Positions 1-5,561 of a DNA stretch of 5,561 nt are shown one piece after another. The DNA comes from Devosia sp. GTDB taxonomy: Bacteria; Pseudomonadota; Alphaproteobacteria; Rhizobiales; Devosiaceae. A model generated the notes under the pieces. It saw only the letters and a program-made list of their open reading frames with translations. It had not been told where the DNA came from and ran no database searches. Each line of letters starts with the position of its first letter. Position 1 is the first letter of the stretch. The DNA lies in contig JAQGKG010000489.1 in the NCBI GenBank assembly GCA_028290245.1, positions 1 through 5,561 of the forward strand, given 5' to 3'. A program made the translations under genes and the position numbers.

Positions 1-34
1 ATAAGAAAGAACTTGGGCAGTTGGCCTAGCGCCT

Positions 35-55
35 CCCTCCCCTGAATGGGGAGGG
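35..55. repeat. Hairpin repeat, copy 1
   Basis: The arms ccctcccc (35-42) and ggggaggg (48-55) are perfect inverted complements of 8 bp around a 5-nt loop (tgaat). The same arms and spacing recur at 155-175 with a different loop, so this is a repeated unit rather than a single chance palindrome. It resembles short dispersed intergenic palindromes of GC-rich alphaproteobacteria. That class assignment comes from general recollection. Confidence 0.6.
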
Positions 56-154
56 AATGAGGGTGGGGTGATGGGAGCCACCAGGCGTGCAAGTAAACAT
101 TTAGATAGCTTGTGGGGGTCGGTCTACGGTCGACTAAGGACCCCCTCCCTTGAT

Positions 155-175
155 CCCTCCCCTCAAGGGGGAGGG
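155..175. repeat. Hairpin repeat, copy 2
   Basis: The arms ccctcccc (155-162) and ggggaggg (168-175) flank the loop tcaag and match copy 1 exactly in arm sequence and 21-bp length. An additional half arm, ccctccctt, lies just upstream at 143-151 and could compete for the same G-rich arm, giving an alternative longer stem with ttga/tcaa pairing. It sits 22 bp beyond the ribF stop. There is no T-tract on either side, so a terminator role is not supported by the sequence. Confidence 0.6.
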
Positions 176-197
176 TGTCGACTGCGCGATCTTCGCC

Positions 198-1169
198 TTA
201 GCTTACAAACCCAAGCTTGGCATCCAGCTCGCTCAGCGGCCTTGCCTCCGCCAGTGCCAGCTTCGCTTTGCGGCTGTCGCGGTCCATGGCGGTGATGAGT
301 TCGTCGAGGCCGGAAAACACTTCCTGGCCGCGGATATGGGCGATCAATGCCACCGTGATGGTCTGGCCGTAGATGTCTTCGTCGAAATCGAACAGGTGGG
401 TTTCGAAGGGGGGGCGCTGGTTGTTGAACATCGGCTTGCCGAAGGCGGCGACGCCGTCGAGCAGGCGGTCGCCCAGCCGAGCGCGGACGGCATACACGCC
501 TTGGGCGAGCTGGAAATTGGCGTGGGTCATGGTGTTGGCAGTGGGGTAGCCAAGCTCCCTGCCCCGCTGGTCGCCCTTTACCACGCAGCCATCGAAAAAC
601 CAGTGGTAGCCGAGCAGGCGATTGGCGGCGGTGACGGCGCCTTCCGACAGGGCGGCGCGGATGCGCGAGGAGGAAATCACCTCGTCGCCTTCGTCCATCA
701 GGTCCAGCGTTTCGACGGCAAAGCCCTGCGCTTCGCCGGATGCCTTGAGAAACATTGGGGTGCCGCGGCGCTGGCGGCCGAAGTGGAAGTCGGAGCCGAC
801 GATGACGCCGGTGACGCCCAGTGCCTCGACCAGAAAGCGGTTGACGAAATCCTCGGCCTCGATCTGGGAAAAGGCGCGATCAAAGTTCAGCACCGCGATG
901 GCGTCAAGCCCGAAGGCTTCGGCGAGACGGGCCTTGGCGTCACCATCGGTGAGGCGGAACATAAAGGGGGCCGGCGCAAACACGTCGCGCGGATGCGGCT
1001 CGAAGGTCAGTATCATGGCCGGCACGCCAGCCTCGGCGGCACGGGTTTTCAGCGTCTCCAGTACAGTCTGGTGGCCGCGGTGCAATCCGTCGAAATTGCC
1101 GATGGCAACATAGGCGCCGCGCAGGCTCGCCGGGACGGCGTCGAGATCGCCAAGGCGGACGAAGCTCAT
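198..1169 (-). CDS. ribF: Bifunctional riboflavin kinase / FAD synthetase
   Basis: A cytosolic enzyme of 323 residues that phosphorylates riboflavin to FMN and then adenylylates FMN to FAD. Length and domain order are those of prokaryotic RibF. The N-terminal nucleotidyltransferase domain shows GNFDGLHRGH (24-33, the family's GxFDGxHxGH nucleotide-binding motif), TFEPHP (55-60), GSDFHFG (125-131) and the SSSRIR motif (166-171). The C-terminal flavokinase barrel shows GYPTANT (207-213, Mg-ATP binding) and ETHLFDFDEDIYG (256-268) containing the expected catalytic Glu256. No key residue is missing. The ATG start lies 4 bp after the stop of the upstream HAD gene. Only a weak Shine-Dalgarno (ggtaag) precedes it, inside the end of that gene, so translation is probably coupled. 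I see no FMN riboswitch. The assignment is secure. Confidence 0.97.
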   Translation of the reverse strand: MSFVRLGDLDAVPASLRGAYVAIGNFDGLHRGHQTVLETLKTRAAEAGVPAMILTFEPHPRDVFAPAPFMFRLTDGDAKARLAEAFGLDAIAVLNFDRAFSQIEAEDFVNRFLVEALGVTGVIVGSDFHFGRQRRGTPMFLKASGEAQGFAVETLDLMDEGDEVISSSRIRAALSEGAVTAANRLLGYHWFFDGCVVKGDQRGRELGYPTANTMTHANFQLAQGVYAVRARLGDRLLDGVAAFGKPMFNNQRPPFETHLFDFDEDIYGQTITVALIAHIRGQEVFSGLDELITAMDRDSRKAKLALAEARPLSELDAKLGFVS

Positions 1170-1173
1170 CGGC

Positions 1174-2040
1174 TTACCAGCTCAGCCGCGGCAGGAAACC
1201 GGCCATATGAGCACGGCTAGGCGCGACGAGATCGGCAATGGCCTGCGGATCGGGCTTGCCGAAGGCGTCGAGCTCGGCCGCATGGATCGAGCCGGTGACG
1301 AACAGCAGGTCGATGCCGAACTTGGCTGCGCCGGTCGCATCGGTGCGGACGCTGTCGCCGATGGCCAACACACTGGACTTGTCGAGCTTGCGGCCGGCGG
1401 CTTCCTCGGCGAGGCGGAAGGCCTCTTCGTAGATGGGCTGATACGGCTTGCCGGCCATCAGCACCATGCCGCCCATCGCGGCATAGAGATCGCCCAGCGC
1501 GCCGCCGCAATAGATGATCTTGTCGCCGTGCTCGACGACGCGGTCGGGATTGGCGCAGATCATTGGCAGCTTGCGGCTCAGCCACAGCTTGGCGCGCTCG
1601 CGATACATTTCAGGGGTATCTTCGTCGGTGTCGAGATCGGTCACCACGACGACTTCGGCCTCGTCGGCGCCGGTGCGGCGGACGTTTAGCCCTTCGTACA
1701 GCGCGTCATCGTCGGTCGGCGGGCCGACATGGTGGATGGCCTTGCCGCTGTATTTGGCGATCATCACCCGCGTCGCATCGCCGGATGAGACGATGGCATC
1801 ATAGCACTCGCGATGCACGCCGAGCCGGTCGAGCATATCGACGATGGGGCCGGAGGGGCGCGGCGCATTGGTGATGAACACCACCTTGCCGCCGGCTTCG
1901 CGATACTTGGTCAGCGCCTCGACGGCGGTCGGGAAGGCTTCGACGCCATTGTGAACGACGCCCCAGACGTCGCTCAGCACGGCGTCATAGCGGGAGGCGA
2001 GGTCGGCAAGGCCGGAGATGGAAGGCAGCGCGCTGGTCAT
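1174..2040 (-). CDS. HAD superfamily class IIA hydrolase (TIGR01459-type)
   Basis: A soluble HAD-fold protein of 288 residues. Motif I is SDVWGVVHNG (23-32): the nucleophile Asp24 is present, but the usual second Asp (DxD) is Trp26, a variant I associate with the TIGR01459 family. Motif II is ITNAP (56-60), the motif III lysine is probably Lys198 (AGKPY), and motif IV is IGDSVRTDATGA (227-238) with Asp229 and Asp234 for Mg2+. The layout, with a cap between motifs II and III, is that of class IIA (NagD, p-nitrophenylphosphatase). The substrate is unknown; adjacency to ribF suggests, but does not prove, a link to flavin or nucleotide metabolism. I chose the ATG at 2040, where family similarity begins and a weak gga lies 8 nt upstream. 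A longer TTG start at 2103 would add 21 residues without family character and run through an inverted repeat. Confidence 0.88.
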   Translation of the reverse strand: MTSALPSISGLADLASRYDAVLSDVWGVVHNGVEAFPTAVEALTKYREAGGKVVFITNAPRPSGPIVDMLDRLGVHRECYDAIVSSGDATRVMIAKYSGKAIHHVGPPTDDDALYEGLNVRRTGADEAEVVVVTDLDTDEDTPEMYRERAKLWLSRKLPMICANPDRVVEHGDKIIYCGGALGDLYAAMGGMVLMAGKPYQPIYEEAFRLAEEAAGRKLDKSSVLAIGDSVRTDATGAAKFGIDLLFVTGSIHAAELDAFGKPDPQAIADLVAPSRAHMAGFLPRLSW

Positions 2041-2068
2041 CGTAGCATTCCGATGCAAACAGGATTGG

Positions 2069-2113
2069 CCGTTTCTATGTGGCAGTCTGCCCCTCGGGAT
2101 CAAGGAGAAACGG
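2069..2113. repeat. Nested inverted repeats between EAL and HAD genes
   Basis: The outer arms ccgtttc (2069-2075) and gaaacgg (2107-2113) are perfect 7-bp complements 31 nt apart. Between them lies a smaller inverted repeat, ggcag-t-ctgcc (2081-2091), which as RNA would fold with a 4-bp stem and 3-nt loop. The element occupies most of the 81-bp gap between the EAL-gene stop and the HAD start. There is no T-tract after it on the minus strand, so it is not a plain intrinsic terminator. It could be an operator, an mRNA processing or stability structure, or chance. Confidence 0.4.
2074..2103 (-). promoter_or_regulatory. Weak candidate promoter for the HAD-ribF pair
   Basis: On the minus strand TTGATC (2103-2098) lies 18 nt from CATAGA (2079-2074), a poor match to -35/-10 consensus. 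It is placed sensibly, about 35 bp ahead of the HAD start codon, and overlaps the nested inverted repeats. The evidence is thin; HAD and ribF may instead be read from the EAL-gene transcript. Confidence 0.2.
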
Positions 2114-2121
2114 ACATGTCC

Positions 2122-3354
2122 CTAGTATTCGGCCCGGCGCAGTTGCGGCGCCTGTCGCGCGGATTCCACCACCAGATCGGCGCGAACCGGGCCCGGCGCG
2201 GCGATATGGGGGCCTTGCACCAGCACGATGCCGTCCTCCAGCAATTCGACGATCTGGCGCTCATTGGTGATGCCGGTGGCCAGCAACTTGATATCGAAGC
2301 GCGCGATGTAGTTGGCGATATCGGCCGCGTGGAAATCGGTGAAGGCCTGCGGCTCGGCGATGAAGTGGGCCGCATCGACGCGCAAGGAGCGCACGCCCTG
2401 CGCTGCCAGTTCGGCGACATCGATGCGCAACGAACGTACATTGGTCACAGAGAAACCGGCGCCCTTTTTGACCATGGCATCGGCAATGGCCCGCTCCCCG
2501 GTGGTCAGTCCCTGCCAGTCGTATTCGCTGATGGCAAATATCAGGCCCGAGGCTATGGCGCGATTGGCTTCGAGCGTCACGATCATCTCCTCGGAGGCCA
2601 AGGAATCGCCGAGCGTGGCGCGCGACAGCGGCACATACAGCGTGATCGGCTGGCCGCCGGTGCGGGCGCGGCGCGAAATGGTGATGGCCTCGAGCATGCC
2701 GATGCCTTCGATATTGCGCAACAAGTCCTCGCCACCACGACGCGGCATGAAATCGACGCGGTCGGCCAGATCGCCATCCTGCATGCGTAGGCGCGGCACC
2801 AGATCATAGCCCTGCGGCCGGCGCTGCGGCAGCGTCACCACGGGCTGGATGTGATAAATCAGGCGGTTTTCCTCAATGCCCTGACGCAGCAATTCGAGCG
2901 GAATGGTCGGCTCGGGTTCGCGCATCACTGGCGGCGGGGCAGCGGCGATCATGCGGTCGCGTCCGGCCGGTTGCGCTTGAGCCTTGGCGCGATCCTCGAT
3001 ATCGGCGACGGCCTCCGCGACCTGGCGAATGACCGTGCCCAGCACCGAAATATCGGCCTCGACGCTGTCGATCCGCACCTCGGCATTGATATCGGCAATG
3101 GCATTTATGCGCTGGCCCAGCACGGCGCCGGCCTGAGCGTCGGTCGCCAGCAGCCGCGACAGATCCTCGATGGCCTTTTCCAGCCGGTTCTCGGCGCGCT
3201 GGCGCAGGCTGCGCTCCATCAGCACCACACAGACACAGCCGAATACAACGGCAGCAAGGATGGCTTCAGCGGGTGTAAAGGTCAGCCCAAAATAGGCGAC
3301 GGCGCCAACGGCGGTCGCTGCAAGGGCGATGAACGTGTAGACCAATGCCTGCAC
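2122..3354 (-). CDS. TipF-like membrane protein with degenerate EAL domain
   Basis: A 410-residue protein with two predicted N-terminal membrane helices (about 4-22 and 29-46), a heptad-rich probable coiled coil (about 47-125), a Pro/Ala linker (about 126-150) and a C-terminal EAL fold (about 150-395). Fold landmarks persist: HIQPVV (168-173), GYDLVPRLR (182-190) where EALLRW is expected, LRVD (324-327) for LKID, and VQGPHIAAP (379-387) for the QG motif. Catalytic residues do not: EAL is DLV (184-186), the xNxS Asn is Pro242, the DDFG pair is Thr304-Asn305, KID Lys is Arg, and EGVE is TGIT. It is therefore probably not a phosphodiesterase. Architecture and degeneracy match Caulobacter TipF, a c-di-GMP receptor for flagellum placement; that identity is inference. 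The start is GTG, chosen because GAGGT lies 7 nt upstream and the first helix begins at once. Confidence 0.85.
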   Translation of the reverse strand: MQALVYTFIALAATAVGAVAYFGLTFTPAEAILAAVVFGCVCVVLMERSLRQRAENRLEKAIEDLSRLLATDAQAGAVLGQRINAIADINAEVRIDSVEADISVLGTVIRQVAEAVADIEDRAKAQAQPAGRDRMIAAAPPPVMREPEPTIPLELLRQGIEENRLIYHIQPVVTLPQRRPQGYDLVPRLRMQDGDLADRVDFMPRRGGEDLLRNIEGIGMLEAITISRRARTGGQPITLYVPLSRATLGDSLASEEMIVTLEANRAIASGLIFAISEYDWQGLTTGERAIADAMVKKGAGFSVTNVRSLRIDVAELAAQGVRSLRVDAAHFIAEPQAFTDFHAADIANYIARFDIKLLATGITNERQIVELLEDGIVLVQGPHIAAPGPVRADLVVESARQAPQLRRAEY

Positions 3355-3360
3355 GGGGGG

Positions 3361-3365
3361 ACCTC
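3361..3365 (-). promoter_or_regulatory. Ribosome binding site of the TipF-like gene
   Basis: On the minus strand GAGGT (3365-3361) precedes the GTG start at 3354, with a spacer made mainly of six C residues. This is the best Shine-Dalgarno near the start and supports GTG over later candidates, which would cut into the first membrane helix. Confidence 0.7.
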
Positions 3366-3390
3366 AAACCCATCTAGGGTGCCGGGATTC

Positions 3391-3415
3391 GGCTCAATGC
3401 TTCTAGCACCGAGCC
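3391..3415 (-). promoter_or_regulatory. Leader hairpin upstream of the TipF-like gene
   Basis: Read as minus-strand RNA, GGCUC-GG-UGCU (3415-3405), loop AGA, then AGCA-UU-GAGCC (3401-3391) pair throughout: 9 Watson-Crick pairs plus two G-U wobbles, extendable by one U-G and one U-A pair outside. It lies about 25 nt ahead of the ribosome binding site and just downstream of a terminator-like hairpin. No T-tract follows, so it is not itself a terminator. A role in mRNA stability or leader control is inferred. Confidence 0.45.
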
Positions 3416-3422
3416 AAGCCAC

Positions 3423-3444
3423 AAAAAAGCGCGCAACCCGCGCT
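3423..3444 (-). terminator. Intrinsic terminator, minus strand, in divergent intergenic region
   Basis: On the minus strand AGCGCG (3444-3439), loop GGTTG (3438-3434) and CGCGCT (3433-3428) form a 6-bp, almost all G-C stem, followed directly by a T-run (six T counting the last stem base, 3428-3423). This is the classic Rho-independent layout and works only in the minus direction, since the plus strand has no T-run after the stem. It lies 69 bp ahead of the TipF-like start codon, and no annotated minus-strand gene ends here. It must therefore end a small RNA, act as an attenuator in the leader, or block transcription coming from the right. Confidence 0.6.
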
Positions 3445-3467
3445 GTCCCAAGGCTAATTGCGGCCGA

Positions 3468-3498
3468 ATTACAGTGGGCAACTCTCGACAACATGCAA
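3468..3498 (-). promoter_or_regulatory. Weak sigma-70-type promoter candidate toward the TipF-like gene
   Basis: On the minus strand TGTAAT (3473-3468) matches the -10 consensus at 5 of 6 positions. The -35-like TTGCAT (3498-3493) has only its first three bases right, and the spacer is 19 nt, longer than ideal. It would start transcription near 3461, ahead of the terminator hairpin. The -35 overlaps the LuxO-like operator candidate. Confidence 0.25.
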
Positions 3499-3505
3499 AA
3501 TGCGA
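3493..3505. promoter_or_regulatory. LuxO-like operator candidate
   Basis: The site atgca-aaa-tgcga matches 11 of 13 positions of the Vibrio LuxO operator as I remember it (TTGCA-WWW-TGCAA) and is an imperfect palindrome. It lies in the region upstream of the LuxO-like regulator, whose recognition helix carries the same SPSTIYRK residues I recall from LuxO. The position, 116-128 bp before the regulator start, suits autoregulation or control of the divergent transcript. A short match of this kind can arise by chance. Confidence 0.3.
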
Positions 3506-3567
3506 CGGGTCGGAACGGATTATTTACCCTGTTGGGGAACTAATGGTCCGCAGATCGGGACAGCAGC

Positions 3568-3582
3568 GCAAGCGGCTGACCA
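3568..3582 (-). promoter_or_regulatory. Sigma-54-like promoter candidate, minus strand
   Basis: Minus-strand TGG (3582-3580), then ten bases after the GG, then GC (3569-3568), with TTGC complete at the -12 element and a G at the seventh position as in TGGCACG-N4-TTGC. The CAC of the -24 element is not conserved (TCA instead). It is the only GG-N10-GC arrangement I found on either strand of 3355-3620. It would start transcription near 3556, leading leftward to the terminator at 3423-3444. Confidence 0.3.
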
Positions 3583-3606
3583 CCGATATTTGACTGATCG
3601 AAGCGC

Positions 3607-3610
3607 GAGG
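3607..3610 (+). promoter_or_regulatory. Ribosome binding site of the LuxO-like regulator
   Basis: A gagg motif lies 10 nt before the ATG at 3621 and 16 nt before a second in-frame ATG at 3627. The spacing favours the first ATG, adding only Met-Ala to the product. Confidence 0.5.
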
Positions 3611-3620
3611 ACTGGGCTGC

Positions 3621-5044
<1,424 letters not shown>

Positions 5045-5048
<4 letters not shown>

Positions 5049-5561
5049 GGCGTGTTGGCTTCGCGGGCTTTGGCGCGGTCGAGGCCGAGATAGTGCTCAC
5101 GCAGGATCACGGCGATGCCGGAGCAGACGATGATCACCGCGCCGGTGACCATGGCCAGGGTCGGCACGTCGCCGAAGATAACGAATCCGATCACCAGGGT
5201 CAGCAGCAGCGAGACATATTCGAAAGGCGCGATGACCGACATGTCCGCATAGCGGTAGCATGAGGTGAGCAGTAATTGCCCGATGCCGCCGGCAAAGCCT
5301 GCACCGACCAGCAACGCCGCCTGTTGTGGCGTCGGCATGGCCCAACCGAAGGGTATGGTCAGCAGCGATAACACGCTGGCGCTGATGAAAAAGTAGATGA
5401 CGATGGCTTCGGTGCGCTCGGTCTGCACCAGCTTGCGAACCTGCATCATTGCAAAGGCGGTGAGCACCGCGCCGAATGTGGCTGCAATAGCACCTATGGT
5501 TTCGCTGTCGCCCATCGGTGCGCCGCCAGTAAGCAACGTCAGGCGCGGCCACAGGATGATG
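5045..5561 (-). CDS. EamA/DMT-family transporter, C-terminal part
   Basis: An inner-membrane protein whose frame stays open to the right edge; about 172 C-terminal residues are visible, against roughly 290-310 for a full DMT transporter. The visible part corresponds to the second EamA repeat: about five hydrophobic helices, including IGAIAATFGAVLTAFAMM, AIVIYFFISASVLSLLTIPF and AALLVGAGFAGGIGQLLLTS. The family signature follows: YRYADMSVIAPFEY, then LTLVIGFVIFGDVPT and a final glycine-containing helix. The substrate cannot be told; the family exports amino acids, metabolites and drugs. A charged tail (LGLDRAKAREANTP) ends the protein. An internal TTG at 5536 is not the true start, because codons upstream remain open and hydrophobic. 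Its TAA stop overlaps the regulator's TAG on the opposite strand. Confidence 0.85.

Larger units (their letters stand above)
1..197. other. Noncoding region downstream of ribF
   Basis: No frame here shows codon structure or a recognisable protein, and I see no tRNA or other structured RNA gene. The stretch lies after the ribF stop codon and contains two copies of a C-rich/G-rich hairpin repeat (35-55 and 155-175), an extra partial arm (143-151) and a G-rich run (48-75). No hairpin followed by a T-run was found in the minus orientation, so a classical intrinsic terminator for the ribF operon is not evident. The gene to the left of the window is unknown. Confidence 0.7.
3423..3556 (-). ncRNA. 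Candidate small RNA or attenuated leader
   Basis: A hypothetical transcript runs from the +1 predicted by the sigma-54-like element (about 3556, a G) to the end of the T-run at 3423, about 134 nt. It contains an A/U-rich stretch (about 3517-3526), a TAATT-N7-AATTA inverted repeat (3455-3471) and a terminator hairpin ending in U residues, features common in Hfq-binding sRNAs. There is no open reading frame I believe in. In vibrios the sRNA gene qrr1 lies divergently beside luxO and is switched on by LuxO with sigma-54; the arrangement here is comparable. I do not recognise any Qrr sequence. The call rests on boundary signals only. Confidence 0.25.

Noticed and set aside
155..175. Intrinsic terminator for the HAD-ribF transcript
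   Set aside because: The stem is good but no T-run follows on the minus strand, and the same hairpin recurs at 35-55, so a repeat family explains it better.
150..1220. Long open frame on the plus strand across all of ribF (356 codons)
   Set aside because: It is antisense to a full-length, motif-complete ribF. Its translation shows no recognisable motif and starts inside the hairpin repeats; long antisense frames are common in GC-rich coding DNA.
2041..2103. N-terminal extension of the HAD protein from a TTG start
   Set aside because: The added residues are Arg/His-rich without family similarity and overlap an inverted repeat; the ATG at 2040 begins where the HAD fold begins.
1813..2790. Long plus-strand open frame spanning the HAD start, the gap and the EAL gene's 3' half
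   Set aside because: It crosses two convincing minus-strand genes and the intergenic inverted repeats, with no family character in its product.
3413..3452. Sigma-54 promoter formed by ttggg...ttgc on the minus strand
   Set aside because: The spacing between GG and GC is 12 or 13 instead of 10, and it overlaps the terminator stem.
5534..5536. TTG as start of a complete 163-residue transporter
   Set aside because: The frame is open and hydrophobic up to the window edge, and EamA transporters need a first repeat. The gene is cut by the edge.

Overview
This GC-rich window has the look of an alphaproteobacterial chromosome, probably Hyphomicrobiales and perhaps a Devosia-like genome. That placement is an inference from gene content (a class IIA HAD protein with a DVWG motif directly ahead of ribF, a degenerate EAL protein of TipF type, and hairpin-forming ccctcccc/ggggaggg intergenic repeats). 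I could not compare it with any database.

Layout. Positions 1-197 are noncoding and hold two near-identical hairpin repeats and a G-rich tract. Three minus-strand genes follow, read right to left: a two-TM, coiled-coil, degenerate EAL protein (3354-2122), a HAD-IIA phosphatase-like protein (2040-1174), and ribF, the bifunctional riboflavin kinase/FAD synthetase (1169-198). HAD and ribF are 4 bp apart and almost certainly cotranscribed. The EAL gene is separated from HAD by 81 bp containing nested inverted repeats. A 266-bp divergent intergenic region (3355-3620) follows, then a plus-strand NtrC-family sigma-54 activator most like LuxO (3621-5048). Its stop codon overlaps by 4 bp the stop of a convergent EamA/DMT transporter, which is cut by the right edge.

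How the parts may work together. ribF makes FMN and FAD, and the HAD protein may be a coupled small-molecule phosphatase of unknown substrate. The EAL protein has lost every metal-binding and catalytic acidic residue I can align, so it should be a c-di-GMP receptor or scaffold rather than a phosphodiesterase, as known for Caulobacter TipF in flagellum placement. The regulator is intact (receiver Asp, Walker A/B, GAFTGA, Fis-type HTH) but has no histidine kinase beside it.

The most interesting stretch is the divergent intergenic region. On the minus strand it carries a sigma-54-like -24/-12 element (3568-3582), a near match to the Vibrio LuxO operator (3493-3505), an intrinsic terminator (3423-3444) that ends no known gene, and a strong leader hairpin (3391-3415) ahead of the EAL gene. 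Together they could define a small RNA of about 130 nt, positioned like qrr1 beside luxO in vibrios, or an attenuated leader of the EAL gene. This is a hypothesis from pattern reading; the promoter and operator calls are individually weak. The rest of the window is ordinary housekeeping DNA.
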